Shown here piece after piece: positions 26,985 through 35,934 of a DNA stretch of 64,000 bases. Both the position numbers and the translations under genes were made by a program. A model generated the notes under the pieces. The model ran no database searches. It saw nothing but the letters and a program-made list of their open reading frames with translations, and was not told the DNA's origin. Origin of the DNA: Rhodoluna sp. (GTDB taxonomy: Bacteria > Actinomycetota > Actinomycetes > Actinomycetales > Microbacteriaceae); NCBI GenBank assembly GCA_024641985.1, contig JAHEBZ010000003.1, positions 372,001 through 436,000 of the forward strand, written 5' to 3'. Numbering within the stretch: position 1 is the first letter of the stretch; each line of letters begins with the position of its first letter.

Positions 26985-27478
26985 CGGCGCTTGCGGCCAA
27001 TCGATTCACCGCGAAAAACCCGCACGACCGTAGCGATTGCGATGACCACAATTGCGCTGTCTGCGATGTTGAAAACTGGAAACCCGAAAGGTAGTTGCAG
27101 GAAGTCAACCACTTCGCCCACGCCGAACCCAGGCTGTCTGGTCAGTCGATCGACCAGGTTACCAACGACACCGCCAAGCAGTATGCCGGCCATTATCGCC
27201 CAAGACGTAGTCTCTATTTTTTTGGCTAGCCAAAGAATTATCAGGGTTGCAATCGATGAAATGACTGTGAAGATCGAGGTTGCCCCTGCACCAAGCGAAA
27301 ATGCCGCCGAGTCGTTGTAGAGCAAAGTGAAGTTCAGTAGCCCAGGAATTGCTGTAACAGGGCGCGCAAAAGTTAGATTTTCGATCGCCAGGGTCTTGGT
27401 TACCTGGTCGACTACAAGAATTAACCAGGCTAAGGATAGAAACCAGATCTGGCGCTTAAAGGTATCGCTGCGACTCAA
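26981..27478 (-). CDS. lspA: Lipoprotein signal peptidase (signal peptidase II)
   Basis: Aspartyl protease in the membrane that removes signal peptides of diacylated lipoproteins. The 165 residues have four helices. The two catalytic aspartates are in the conserved blocks GNLVDRLTR and [10 protein letters not shown]. It acts before Lnt, whose gene is at the left edge, and CtaC (lipobox at Cys25) is a likely client. The gene starts 3 nt after wag31 ends and overlaps the pseudouridine synthase by 4 nt. Confidence 0.95.
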   Translation of the reverse strand: MSRSDTFKRQIWFLSLAWLILVVDQVTKTLAIENLTFARPVTAIPGLLNFTLLYNDSAAFSLGAGATSIFTVISSIATLIILWLAKKIETTSWAIMAGILLGGVVGNLVDRLTRQPGFGVGEVVDFLQLPFGFPVFNIADSAIVVIAIATVVRVFRGESIGRKRR

Positions 27479-27481
27479 TTT

Positions 27482-28264
27482 TTAGTCGTCGTAGCCGTAG
27501 CCGGTGTTTGGATCTGTGGCACCGAACCCATTCGGATTAAACGGCGCCGAGCCGAAACCCGGGTTAGAGCCGAAACCCGGGTTAGAAGTTGGTGTGGATT
27601 GCTGGGTGAACGGCGCCGCAGAACCATAACCTAGCTCTGGAGTTGCCGGAGCCGCTGGAGCGGCTGAATCGGCATCTTCGAGGTCGTCGAGTTGACCCTG
27701 AATGTAACTGCGCAGCTTGATGCGGTATTCGCGCTCGAAACTCTTGAGCTCTTGAATGCTGTGCTCGATTAGGGCTCGGTCTTGCTCTAGGCGGCTCATG
27801 TCGGCACGCTGTTGAGCTTCTGCCTCGCGAACAACGCGAGCAGCGGTTGCGTGCCCCTCAGCGATTAGGGCATCACGCTTAGCAAGGCCTTCACGAACGT
27901 GCTCTTCATGCAATTTGCGAGCGAGTTGCAACAGGTTATTGGTGTTGTTTGTGTCGAGAGTTGACGGGTCTTGGGTTGCCTCTGGGAAGCTGCTGACAGC
28001 AACCACAGGCACCACGGCAGTTGAGCCGGTATCAACATGGCCGGTCAGCTGTTCGGCCATGCCGGCACCGCTGCGCTGAAGCTCAGCGATGCGAGATTCT
28101 GAAGCCAATAGTCGCTGGCGAAGGTCTTCGTTCTCTTGCCCGAGGCGACGAAGCTCTACGACGATTTCATCTAGAAAGTCATCGACTTCGTCTTGGTCAT
28201 AACCTTCGCGGAATTTGGTTGGCTGGAATCTCTTATTGACAACGTCTTCGGGAGTCAAAGGCAT
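27482..28264 (-). CDS. wag31: Cell-pole and polar-growth protein DivIVA/Wag31
   Basis: Coiled-coil protein that marks cell poles and recruits wall synthesis in actinobacteria. The 260 residues begin with the DivIVA domain (MPLTPEDVVNKRFQPTKFREGYD, EVDDFLDEIV), followed by a first coiled coil (to about 60), a variable linker (70-105), a long second coiled coil (about 105-205) and a Gly/Pro/Asn/Phe-rich tail ending in GYGYDD. The tail includes a tandem duplication of SNPGFG. GAGG precedes the ATG by about 8 nt. It sits between yggT and lspA in the dcw run, the usual place. Confidence 0.95.
   Translation of the reverse strand: MPLTPEDVVNKRFQPTKFREGYDQDEVDDFLDEIVVELRRLGQENEDLRQRLLASESRIAELQRSGAGMAEQLTGHVDTGSTAVVPVVAVSSFPEATQDPSTLDTNNTNNLLQLARKLHEEHVREGLAKRDALIAEGHATAARVVREAEAQQRADMSRLEQDRALIEHSIQELKSFEREYRIKLRSYIQGQLDDLEDADSAAPAAPATPELGYGSAAPFTQQSTPTSNPGFGSNPGFGSAPFNPNGFGATDPNTGYGYDD
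27551..27586 (-). repeat. Tandem 18-bp duplication in wag31
   Basis: Two identical 18-bp units, plus-strand GCCGAAACCCGGGTTAGA, lie head to tail and encode SNPGFG twice near the C-terminus of the protein. The identity at DNA level suggests a recent slippage event. Confidence 0.85.
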
Positions 28265-28374
28265 AGCGCTTACCTCGTTTTAGTCTTGGCCCTTGCCAGT
28301 ATGTGACTGGTCGGTAAGAAAAAGGTTACCGCAGTAGGGAGCACAAAGAAAACCTGTTGGGCTAAGTTGTGGGT

Positions 28375-28662
28375 TTAGGCCAGCTGCTTAGCGAGGCTCT
28401 GCAGGAAGAAAATGGCCATCACGATCAATGTCCAGCCCAAATCAAACTGGATCATTCCGATTCGTAGTGGTGGAACAAATTTGCGAACGGTTTTTATGAC
28501 GGGATCTGTAACAGTGAGCACAGACTCGACCAGGACCAGCACTAGACCTTTGGGTCGCCAACCGCGATTGACGGAAAGGGCCAGATCGATGACGAGACGC
28601 CCTATCATGGCAAAGAAAAAGGCCTGGAGCACCCACCAAATTACGAGCGCAACCAAGCCCAT
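28375..28662 (-). CDS. YggT-family membrane protein
   Basis: A 95-residue protein with two hydrophobic segments (LVALVIWWVLQAFFFAMIGRLVIDLAL and LGWTLIVMAIFFLQSLA) separated by the conserved loop DPVIKTVRKFVPPLRIG. This is the YggT pattern. It lies between sepF and wag31, as in most actinobacterial dcw clusters. Its role is not established; placement points to cell division or envelope upkeep. Confidence 0.9.
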   Translation of the reverse strand: MGLVALVIWWVLQAFFFAMIGRLVIDLALSVNRGWRPKGLVLVLVESVLTVTDPVIKTVRKFVPPLRIGMIQFDLGWTLIVMAIFFLQSLAKQLA

Positions 28663-28679
28663 TTCAATTACCTAAGCGA

Positions 28680-29111
28680 TTACGGACGAACAAGCAGGTC
28701 GTCGGTCTGAGACTCTGCTTCTTCTTCGTCGTTAACCAAAACGTGGTTTGGAGTCAGCAAGAAAACCTTAGGTGTGACGCGCTTCATGTGACCCTCAAGA
28801 CCCTCTTTTAGGCCGAGCATGAAATCGAGCATGCGCTTGGAGTCTGCCTCCGACATATCGCCCATGTTCACAATCACAGGAATTCCGATGCGATAGTTGG
28901 CAGCTACCTCTGGAGCTTCTGCGTAAGTCTTTGGCTCGATCGTGTAGATCTCGCTAACTTCGGTTGCTCCACGGCGCGGGCGCATCGGAGTGATTCGCGC
29001 CGGGCGCTGATCGCCAGCAGGGCTGCTAACCGCGGCAGGGCGAGCCGGAGCCTGGTCGCTTTCGCCAGACATGCCCAACCAATCGCCAACCGCAGAGAAG
29101 ATTCGAGCCAT
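28680..29111 (-). CDS. sepF: Cell division protein SepF
   Basis: Membrane anchor for FtsZ; actinobacteria lack FtsA, so SepF takes that role. The 143 residues begin with an amphipathic membrane-binding helix (ARIFSAVGDWLGM), then a Pro/Arg-rich linker, then the SepF core (EIYTIEPKTYAEAPEVAANY, IPVIVNMGDMSEADSKRMLDF) and the short TPKVFLLTPNHV strand. GGAGG lies 6 nt before the ATG. It is 41 nt downstream of yggS and 18 nt upstream of yggT. Confidence 0.95.
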   Translation of the reverse strand: MARIFSAVGDWLGMSGESDQAPARPAAVSSPAGDQRPARITPMRPRRGATEVSEIYTIEPKTYAEAPEVAANYRIGIPVIVNMGDMSEADSKRMLDFMLGLKEGLEGHMKRVTPKVFLLTPNHVLVNDEEEAESQTDDLLVRP

Positions 29112-29152
29112 TTTTTACCTCCGATAAAAACCTTGTTGCTCTCAGAATATTG

Positions 29153-29839
29153 CTAAAGCACGCGATTTCCGGTGATTGCGGTGCCAATGCGTAAGTGTGT
29201 CGCTCCAAAACTAATCGCGGTTTCAAAATCACCAGACATTCCGGCCGAAATAAACCTTGCTCGAGGCGCCTGGCGTTGAAGCTCGGCGCTGCAGTTTGCA
29301 ATGGTTTCGAAATCGAATTCTGGCTCGCGATCGAGTGATGCTACCCCCATGACACCGAGAACTTTTAACCCTTCAACAGCCAATGCTTTTTCGGCGAAGG
29401 CGCTCAGATTTGCTGGTTGAATTCCGCCGCGGCCCGGGTCGTCTGTCAGATTCAACTGAATAAAAACATCCAACGGCATTTCACGATTCGCCGTCAGTTT
29501 GGTCAGCGATTCGAGCAAAGAATCTCGGTCTAACGAGTGTAAGACAGACGAGTAAGACAACGCCGATCTAGCTTTATTGCTTTGCAACTGCCCCACATAG
29601 TGCCATTTAATGACTTCAGAAGAAGTCTGCGAAACCTCGAACGCCTTTGGTGCCGCCTCTTGATCTCGGTTCTCACCAAAGTCACGCGCACCCAAAGCAA
29701 TCAGGTCAAGCACAAGCTGAGCCGGATGGTTCTTTGTGATTACAACGAGGGTAATCTCATCGGAACTGCGACCGCAGGCTGTAGCTGCCGAATTAATTCG
29801 TTGCCACGCCTCGCTGTAACGAGAGGCTAGATCTGACAA
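29153..29839 (-). CDS. yggS: Pyridoxal-phosphate homeostasis protein (YggS/PLPBP family)
   Basis: Non-catalytic PLP-binding protein thought to balance free PLP. The 228 residues form the alanine-racemase-like barrel. The PLP lysine is Lys36 in VVITKNHPA; other marks are FGENRDQE, WHYVGQLQSNKAR, and the phosphate-binding end MSGDFETAISFGATHLRIGTAI. It directly follows ftsZ (4 nt). In most actinobacteria a PgeF/YfiH laccase-domain gene lies between the two; here it is absent. Confidence 0.94.
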   Translation of the reverse strand: MSDLASRYSEAWQRINSAATACGRSSDEITLVVITKNHPAQLVLDLIALGARDFGENRDQEAAPKAFEVSQTSSEVIKWHYVGQLQSNKARSALSYSSVLHSLDRDSLLESLTKLTANREMPLDVFIQLNLTDDPGRGGIQPANLSAFAEKALAVEGLKVLGVMGVASLDREPEFDFETIANCSAELQRQAPRARFISAGMSGDFETAISFGATHLRIGTAITGNRVL

Positions 29840-29843
29840 TTAA

Positions 29844-31073
29844 TTAACGAAGAAACTCTGGGATGTCAAGGTCGTCGCCCCAGGTGCCATCATTCGTTTG
29901 CTTAGGTGCAGCGGTTTCGACCGAGCTTGCTTCGGCGCCAACTTCAGGCTGCTTGGCAAAGAATTCGGCTTCAACAACTGAAACCTCTTCAACGACCGGA
30001 ATCGCACTGGTGACAGGCGCTGCGCTTTCGGCAACCGGGTTTCCGAACCAACCTGTACCAGCTGGTGCCGCAGCGGCCGTCGACGGCGTGCTGTATGGGC
30101 GACGCTCGACACGGCTAACTTTAGGTGCGCCACCATCAAACCCTGCGGCGATAACGGTAATGCGAACCTCGTCACCAAGCGTGTCGTCGATCGATGCACC
30201 AAAAATGATGTTTGCCTCTGGGCTAACCGATTCCTGAACCAGGCTTGCAGCTTCGGCAATCTCGTGAAGGCCGAGGTCTGACGCGCCTTGGATTGAAAGC
30301 AGCACGCCATGCGCGCCATCGATGTTTGCCTCGAGAAGCGGGCTGGCAACCGCGAGTTCGGCCGCCCTGATGGCGCGGTCTTCACCCTTAGCGGTTCCGA
30401 TACCCATGAGTGCAGAACCTGCGCCCTTCATGACCGAACGCACATCGGCGAAGTCGAGGTTGATTAGACCGGGCGTGATAATTAGATCGGTGATTCCCTG
30501 CACACCTGCACGCAAAACGTCATCGGCGGTAGCGAACGCCTCGACCACAGAAACAGTCTTGTTGACCATTTCGAGCAGACGCTGGTTAGGGACCACGATA
30601 AGTGTGTCGACCTCGCCGCGCAATACCTCTATGCCCTGTTCAGCCTGCTGCGCCCGACGCTTTCCTTCGAATCCGAACGGACGAGTCACTACGCCAACAG
30701 TCAGGGCCTCGAGGCTCTTTGAAATTCTTGCAACGACCGGAGCCGCGCCGGTTCCGGTTCCGCCACCCTCACCAGCAGTAACAAACACCATGTCGGCTCC
30801 CTTGAGGGCAGCTTCAATTTCGTCTGCGTGGTCTTCAGCAGCACGACGACCAATCTCAGGGTCAGCGCCTGCGCCCAGCCCGCGGGTTAGGTCTCGACCA
30901 ATATCAAGCTTTACGTGGGCTTCGGTCATCAGCAGCGCCTGAGCATCGGTGTTGATGGCAATGAACTCAACACCACGCAGGCCAGATTCGATCATGCGGT
31001 TAAGCGCGTTAACGCCAGCGCCACCAACTCCAACAACTTTGATGACTGCTAGGTAGTTCTGATCTAGACCCAC
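29844..31073 (-). CDS. ftsZ: Cell division protein FtsZ
   Basis: Tubulin-like GTPase that forms the division ring. The 409 residues show [14 protein letters not shown], the signature [15 protein letters not shown], and the T7 loop [11 protein letters not shown] with its catalytic Asp. A variable Ala/Pro/Glu-rich linker (about 320-395) leads to the conserved C-terminal peptide [10 protein letters not shown], the docking site for SepF. The start is GTG at 31073 with GGAGG 7 nt upstream. The 156-nt upstream region holds two dyads at 31095 and 31130, which may be regulatory. Confidence 0.98.
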   Translation of the reverse strand: MGLDQNYLAVIKVVGVGGAGVNALNRMIESGLRGVEFIAINTDAQALLMTEAHVKLDIGRDLTRGLGAGADPEIGRRAAEDHADEIEAALKGADMVFVTAGEGGGTGTGAAPVVARISKSLEALTVGVVTRPFGFEGKRRAQQAEQGIEVLRGEVDTLIVVPNQRLLEMVNKTVSVVEAFATADDVLRAGVQGITDLIITPGLINLDFADVRSVMKGAGSALMGIGTAKGEDRAIRAAELAVASPLLEANIDGAHGVLLSIQGASDLGLHEIAEAASLVQESVSPEANIIFGASIDDTLGDEVRITVIAAGFDGGAPKVSRVERRPYSTPSTAAAAPAGTGWFGNPVAESAAPVTSAIPVVEEVSVVEAEFFAKQPEVGAEASSVETAAPKQTNDGTWGDDLDIPEFLR

Positions 31074-31094
31074 GATAATCCTCCGGTTTCACTT

Positions 31095-31108
31095 CTGCCT
31101 CGAGGCAG
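31095..31108. promoter_or_regulatory. Perfect 14-bp palindrome in the ftsZ leader
   Basis: CTGCCTCGAGGCAG is its own reverse complement with no loop. It lies 22 nt upstream of the ftsZ GTG, just ahead of the ribosome binding site, so it may be an operator; it is unlikely to be an RNA hairpin because there is no loop. Confidence 0.4.
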
Positions 31109-31129
31109 CTGATGCAGCGACTTGAATCC

Positions 31130-31159
31130 CTAAAGGTCTAGTTGAGACTTAACCTTTAG
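31130..31159. promoter_or_regulatory. Inverted repeat upstream of ftsZ
   Basis: CTAAAGGT and ACCTTTAG are exact reverse complements separated by 14 nt, centred about 72 nt before the ftsZ GTG. The layout suits a dimeric activator or repressor. An FtsR-like MerR gene is at 61293; whether it binds here is untested. Confidence 0.45.
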
Positions 31160-31229
31160 CCGTTTTAATACGTTGCGCGAAGAAACTACGGCTTATAACC
31201 GCCAGAAACTCGGAGGCGCTAAGGCGTGT

Positions 31230-32180
31230 CTAAAAGTTTCCGTAGCGAACGACTGGCGCAGTAGGCGAAGAAACATCGAAGGTCACGTAATCGGTGCGTT
31301 TCTGATTTTTAAACAATGCTTCTAACGTCTTTGATTTCAATACAGATTGTGAGCCATCTCCCCAAATAATTCTTTGGGCTGAGTTTCCGCGAAGTCGGAG
31401 CGAAACCTGATCTTTAGTTTTGGCATCAATCGAACTCACTTTTAGAAATATGGCATTTGGCAATGCAAGCAATACATCAATGGCAGCTTCAAATTCACGA
31501 CTGCTCTTTGGTTCACCGCTAATCGCCATTCTCGGAAATTCATCTGAAGCGCTGGCTTTCGCAACTCGAACTCCGGCTGGGTCGTATAGATAATCGGTGC
31601 CGCCCACATTCACGATCACGATTGGCAGGCGTTCGGTGATGTGCACTCGCAGAGTGTGCGGAGGCAAACTAATTACCGAAAAACTCTCAATCAAAGCAAA
31701 GGATTTTAGGTCTTGCGCAATGTTGTTGGCGTTAACCATTGGCAGCGGAGTGCCCATCTGATTAGAAAGCGCTTTATTTAAAGCCTTGATCGGGATTCGA
31801 ATGTTGCCAGTGACTCGCACAGTTTCGACCGCTAACATCGGCGTAAACATAGTGGCCGCAACCAAAAGAATTAGTGACCCGAACGAGGCCACCACGATGG
31901 CCATGGTGGCCCTACGACGCCTCGAATAGGCCGCAAATCGGCTGGCTTCTGGCGATAGCCTCGAAAGCATAGATGCCGAACCAAGTTTGGCTCGCTTTGG
32001 CTTAACGACTTGTGATACAAACTTTGGATTTCGCGATATTGCCTGAACTTGCTGACGCTGCTTTACAGGTGATGCTTTTGCACTGGTAGGTTTTGCTATC
32101 GGAGCTTTTGCCGAAGGTGCAGCTGGCAACCCCTTAGCCGGTTTAGGTTTTGGGGTTGATGATCCGCTGGGGCGCTTCAC
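31230..32180 (-). CDS. ftsQ: Cell division protein FtsQ
   Basis: Bitopic divisome protein linking FtsZ-ring assembly to septal wall synthesis. The 316 residues have an unusually long, basic, Pro/Ala/Lys-rich cytoplasmic part (1-107), one membrane helix (TMAIVVASFGSLILLVAATMF, near 108-128), a POTRA domain (VETVRVTGNIRIPIKALNKAL) and the FtsQ beta domain (LPIVIVNVGGTDYLYDPAGV). The start is GTG overlapping the murC stop (TAGTG). It precedes ftsZ by 156 nt. Confidence 0.93.
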   Translation of the reverse strand: MKRPSGSSTPKPKPAKGLPAAPSAKAPIAKPTSAKASPVKQRQQVQAISRNPKFVSQVVKPKRAKLGSASMLSRLSPEASRFAAYSRRRRATMAIVVASFGSLILLVAATMFTPMLAVETVRVTGNIRIPIKALNKALSNQMGTPLPMVNANNIAQDLKSFALIESFSVISLPPHTLRVHITERLPIVIVNVGGTDYLYDPAGVRVAKASASDEFPRMAISGEPKSSREFEAAIDVLLALPNAIFLKVSSIDAKTKDQVSLRLRGNSAQRIIWGDGSQSVLKSKTLEALFKNQKRTDYVTFDVSSPTAPVVRYGNF

Positions 32181-33568
32181 TACTTCTCTAGAGCTGCTAG
32201 CAACTCAGGTACCATGCGATATATGTCGCCACAACCCATGGTCATAATGAAGTCGCCCGAGTTCGAAAGCTTTGCAGCCACCGCTGCAACATCTTGCCAG
32301 AGTGGCACATAGTGCACCTGCGATTGATTCTCGAAGGCATCAGACACTAAGGCCCCCGTGACCCCAGGCTCTGGGTCTTCACGTGCGGCGTAGATGTCTA
32401 GAACTACGACCTGGTCGCTCGCAGAGAGCGCTGAAGCGAACTCTTTGGCCATGAGCCGCGTGCGACTGTAAAGGTGCGGCTGGAACACCGTGATCAAGTT
32501 GCCGTCACCAACCACCGCACGTGCGGCTTTAATTGCAGCAGCAACTTCGGTTGGGTGATGAGCAAAATCGTCATAAACCTTCACACCGCGACGTTCGCCA
32601 TGTAGCTGAAAACGGCGTTCGGTGCCACCAAAACTCGCTATTCCCGCAAGCGCCTTGGCGGCGTCGTAGCCAAGACCAACTAAAACAGCTAGAGCGCCCG
32701 CCGCATTGATTGCGTTGTGCTCCCCCGGAACGTTTAGTTCGGTACGAAGTTTTTGACCTAGGTATTCAACCGCAAAAGAGACCCGCGCGCCCGATGCGTC
32801 GACATCCGTGAGCCGCACATCGGCATCGCGAGCCATGCCAAAGCTAATGACTTTTTTGTCGGTGATAAGTTTCGAAACCCTTACGGCACCGGGGTCGTCC
32901 GAGCTGATCGCCACGAACTCTTTGGCACCCGATGCGAATCGGCCAAATTCTGCCTCGAATGCTTCTTCGCTGCCGTAGTGGTCAAGGTGGTCAGCATCCA
33001 CATTTGTGATCAAGGCTACGGCCGTATCGTAATGCAAGAACGAACCATCAGACTCGTCTGCCTCAATCACAAACAGGTCTCCAGAACCACTGGCCGAAGA
33101 TGCGTTCAGCGAGGCGATCACGCCGCCGTTGACAAAACTTGGGTCCTCACCCATTGCCATCAAACCGGTGATGATCATTCCGGTGCTTGTGGTTTTTCCG
33201 TGGGCACCAGCGACGGCTATGACACGACGTTTTGAAGTTAGGTAGGCAAGAGCCTGCGATCGATGAATTACTGGGATGTCAAGTTTTTTAGCTAAAAGGT
33301 ACTCGGGATTGGTTGGCCAGAGCGCCGAGGTCACAACGACGGTGTCAGGCTTACCGAGGTTTGCGGCATCGTGGCCAATAGATATTTCGGCTCCCAGCTC
33401 TCTGAGTGCCGCAACGGTGGCGGTGTCTCGAAGATCGCTACCGGTGACCCTATGCCCCATACCCAGCAGGATTCGTGCAATGCCGCTCATGCCCGAGCCA
33501 CCAATGCCAATAAAGTGCACTGTGCCTAATTCGGCTGGCACCTGTTGAGTGAAATCGGGCTTGATCAT
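32180..33568 (-). CDS. murC: UDP-N-acetylmuramate--L-alanine ligase
   Basis: Adds the first amino acid of the peptidoglycan stem peptide. The 462 residues contain the N-terminal Rossmann motif [17 protein letters not shown], the ATP loop [11 protein letters not shown], the central ligase block [23 protein letters not shown], and the C-terminal [10 protein letters not shown] and [13 protein letters not shown] lies 4-5 nt before the ATG. It follows murG by 42 nt and overlaps ftsQ by 1 nt. Confidence 0.97.
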   Translation of the reverse strand: MIKPDFTQQVPAELGTVHFIGIGGSGMSGIARILLGMGHRVTGSDLRDTATVAALRELGAEISIGHDAANLGKPDTVVVTSALWPTNPEYLLAKKLDIPVIHRSQALAYLTSKRRVIAVAGAHGKTTSTGMIITGLMAMGEDPSFVNGGVIASLNASSASGSGDLFVIEADESDGSFLHYDTAVALITNVDADHLDHYGSEEAFEAEFGRFASGAKEFVAISSDDPGAVRVSKLITDKKVISFGMARDADVRLTDVDASGARVSFAVEYLGQKLRTELNVPGEHNAINAAGALAVLVGLGYDAAKALAGIASFGGTERRFQLHGERRGVKVYDDFAHHPTEVAAAIKAARAVVGDGNLITVFQPHLYSRTRLMAKEFASALSASDQVVVLDIYAAREDPEPGVTGALVSDAFENQSQVHYVPLWQDVAAVAAKLSNSGDFIMTMGCGDIYRMVPELLAALEK

Positions 33569-33610
33569 TTTGTTCCTTTTCGTCTATAGAAGACTAGGTG
33601 AATCTAGTCG

Positions 33611-34711
33611 CTACTTTGCCGACAACACGCCTGCAACGAGGGCATAGAGGCGATCGGTGCCGTCGGCAATGCCCGATTCTCTGGCAGCAATCGACATCTC
33701 AAGCAGGCGTTTTGAATTTGAAACCAATGCCACCAGGTCGCGGGCAACATACTCGGCAGAAAAGTCTTTGTCTTCGACCATCAAGCCCCCACCTGCGGCT
33801 ATTACATCGGCTACGTTGAAACGCTGCTCGCCATTACCAACGGCATACGGCACATAAACGGCGGGCAAGCCCACCGCCGCAAATTCACTAACCGTCGAAG
33901 ACCCCGCGCGGGAAACCGCAACATCGCTTGCCAAAATAGCAAGGTCCATGCGATCGCAATAAGCGATTCGAACATAATCGGTTGACACAATCGGCTCTAA
34001 ATCTGACTTTCCACCGACAATGTGCAAAACCTGGATTCCGGCCGCCGATAAGACCTTGCGCGAAGCCTCGATGGTCTCGTTGATTCTCTTGGCACCGAGC
34101 GAACCACCAGTGACAAGCAAGGTTGTCGAATCTGGGGCTAGACCGAAGAATTTTCTGGCATTAGCTTTGGCCAGAGGCAAGTCGGGCGAACCTGCAATCG
34201 AATCAACCAGAATTTCAATCTCTTTTCGCAGCGGCATGCCAACGAGGTGCGCCTTGGGCAGGGGTGTGAGCGCAAAAGTAACACCCACGGCGGCAGCATA
34301 TTTGGCGCCTAATTTGTTAGCCCAACCGGGTAACGCATTGGCCTCGTGAACGACCACTGGAACGCCCAGCTGCTTTGCTGCGATATATGCTGGCGCGCTT
34401 GCGTAGCCGCCAAAACCGACAACAATGTCGATCTTGTGAAGCCTGATATAACGCTTCACCGTGGCGATGGCTTTGAGAAAAGCGAACGGAAACTTAAATG
34501 CGTAGGCATTGAGCTTTCGAGGAAATGGCAATCTGGCTACCGCCAAAAGTTCGTAGCCTTTGGCGGGAACCAGCTTGGTCTCGAGCCCTTCTGATGTGCC
34601 TAGTGCCCAAACCGTATTATTTGCATCGCGATCGGTGATCTCATCGGCAAGAGCCAAAAGAGGGTTCACGTGACCTGCCGTGCCGCCACCGGCAAGAAGA
34701 AAGTTTGTCAT
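33611..34711 (-). CDS. murG: Undecaprenyldiphospho-muramoylpentapeptide beta-N-acetylglucosaminyltransferase
   Basis: Adds GlcNAc to lipid I to make lipid II on the inner face of the membrane. The 366 residues show the N-terminal glycine-rich loop LLAGGGTAGHVNPLLAL, the second loop VVGFGGYASAPAYIAA with HEANALPGWANK, and the C-terminal nucleotide-binding VTGGSLGAKRINE and SRAGSSTVSEFAAVGLPAVYVPY. It overlaps ftsW by 4 nt (ATGA). Confidence 0.97.
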   Translation of the reverse strand: MTNFLLAGGGTAGHVNPLLALADEITDRDANNTVWALGTSEGLETKLVPAKGYELLAVARLPFPRKLNAYAFKFPFAFLKAIATVKRYIRLHKIDIVVGFGGYASAPAYIAAKQLGVPVVVHEANALPGWANKLGAKYAAAVGVTFALTPLPKAHLVGMPLRKEIEILVDSIAGSPDLPLAKANARKFFGLAPDSTTLLVTGGSLGAKRINETIEASRKVLSAAGIQVLHIVGGKSDLEPIVSTDYVRIAYCDRMDLAILASDVAVSRAGSSTVSEFAAVGLPAVYVPYAVGNGEQRFNVADVIAAGGGLMVEDKDFSAEYVARDLVALVSNSKRLLEMSIAARESGIADGTDRLYALVAGVLSAK

Positions 34712-35934
34712 CGCCTTATCCGAACCGGCCGCAACGAAGCACGGCCTCTCGATGACTCGTGCGCATGGTTGTCGCGTTCTATCGCCAACACGATTCCGAT
34801 ACCCATCAGCGATGATAGAAGCGACGAACCTCCAGCAGAAACAAATGGAAGCGGCACACCGAGCACGGGCAAAAGCCTAAGCACCACTGCGATGTTCACC
34901 AAAGCCTGGAAGGTTATCCATATCATCACTCCCGAAACCACATAACGACCAAATAGATCATGGGTTCGACGCAAAATATTATTAAGGCAAACCGCCAGGA
35001 ACAAGAAGGTGCCGAGGATTACCAAAGCTCCAATCAAACCAAGTTCTTCACCGATGATGGCGAAAATGAAGTCGTTTTCAACCTCCGGAATCCAGCTCCA
35101 TTTCATTTTTGACTCGCCCAAACCTGCGCCAAAAATTTGACCGGCTGATAGAGCCCACATTCCATGCTCTGCTTGCCAGTTATATCCGTTTGGGTCTGGC
35201 GCGGTGGGGTTCATCCAAGCCAAAATTCGCCCCATACGCGACGAGCCGATGGTTAGCGCCATTGAAATGCCCACCGCAGCCAAACCAACCAGCGCAATAA
35301 TTAGCCGGTTCGGCATTCCAGCCAAAATGAGCATCCCAAAGTAGAAGATGAACATGATGAGCACGGTGCCGAGGTCGCTGCCAACAAACACTGCAGCCAT
35401 CGCCAGCAGACCCCACATGGCAGTTTTAGCCCAGGTTTGGCCCTCGTGAAAATTATCAACACGCTTGGATAGGTAATGTGCTCCGTAGAGGATCATGCCC
35501 ATCTTGAGAAATTCCGACGGCTGAATGGTGGTGAAACCGAGGTTGATCCAATTTCGGTTTCCGTTGACCGATTGGCCGATAAAAAATACGGCAATTTGCA
35601 GCAGCATTGTGACTTGAAAAGCCAACTTGCTCAATTTCTCTAGATGCGCAGGTTTGGCGAGCGAAATAATCGACAGTGCGATAAAGCCCAAGATGCCGAA
35701 GATTAGCTGCTTGCCGCCGATAGTGAACGAATTATTATTGGCCTTCAGCGAATCAATCGACGAGGCAGAAAGCACCATCACGATTCCGAAAACAGTTAAG
35801 AAAACTGCAACGCCGATAAGACGATAAAAGTGAATCGACTGAGCTCTGAAAATTGTTGAATAGAGTTCGCGACCTCGAGTTACTAGAGTTTCTGCCAACT
35901 TATTTGCCTGTTTGGCCGATGTATTTTTGCGCAT
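34708..35934 (-). CDS. ftsW: Lipid II polymerase FtsW (SEDS family)
   Basis: Septal peptidoglycan glycosyltransferase working with FtsI. The 408 residues start at ATG 35934, which overlaps the murD stop (TAATG); an open frame extends further upstream but is only murD in another frame. About ten helices; SEDS marks include NWINLGFTTIQPSEFLKMG (with the Glu-adjacent core), the conserved loop WMNPTAPDPNGYNWQ, ENDFIFAIIGEELGL and GVPLPFVSAGGSSL. The short basic cytoplasmic start (KNTSAKQANK) precedes the first helix. Confidence 0.95.
   Translation of the reverse strand: MRKNTSAKQANKLAETLVTRGRELYSTIFRAQSIHFYRLIGVAVFLTVFGIVMVLSASSIDSLKANNNSFTIGGKQLIFGILGFIALSIISLAKPAHLEKLSKLAFQVTMLLQIAVFFIGQSVNGNRNWINLGFTTIQPSEFLKMGMILYGAHYLSKRVDNFHEGQTWAKTAMWGLLAMAAVFVGSDLGTVLIMFIFYFGMLILAGMPNRLIIALVGLAAVGISMALTIGSSRMGRILAWMNPTAPDPNGYNWQAEHGMWALSAGQIFGAGLGESKMKWSWIPEVENDFIFAIIGEELGLIGALVILGTFLFLAVCLNNILRRTHDLFGRYVVSGVMIWITFQALVNIAVVLRLLPVLGVPLPFVSAGGSSLLSSLMGIGIVLAIERDNHAHESSRGRASLRPVRIRR

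Noticed and set aside
29840-30385. 181-codon open frame on the same strand as ftsZ in another frame
   Set aside because: Full overlap with the conserved ftsZ frame and a composition typical of an out-of-frame read.
30322-30942. 206-codon open frame opposite ftsZ
   Set aside because: It mirrors conserved ftsZ sequence and yields a Ser/Thr/Pro/Arg-rich protein with no recognisable domain; it has no ribosome site or promoter.
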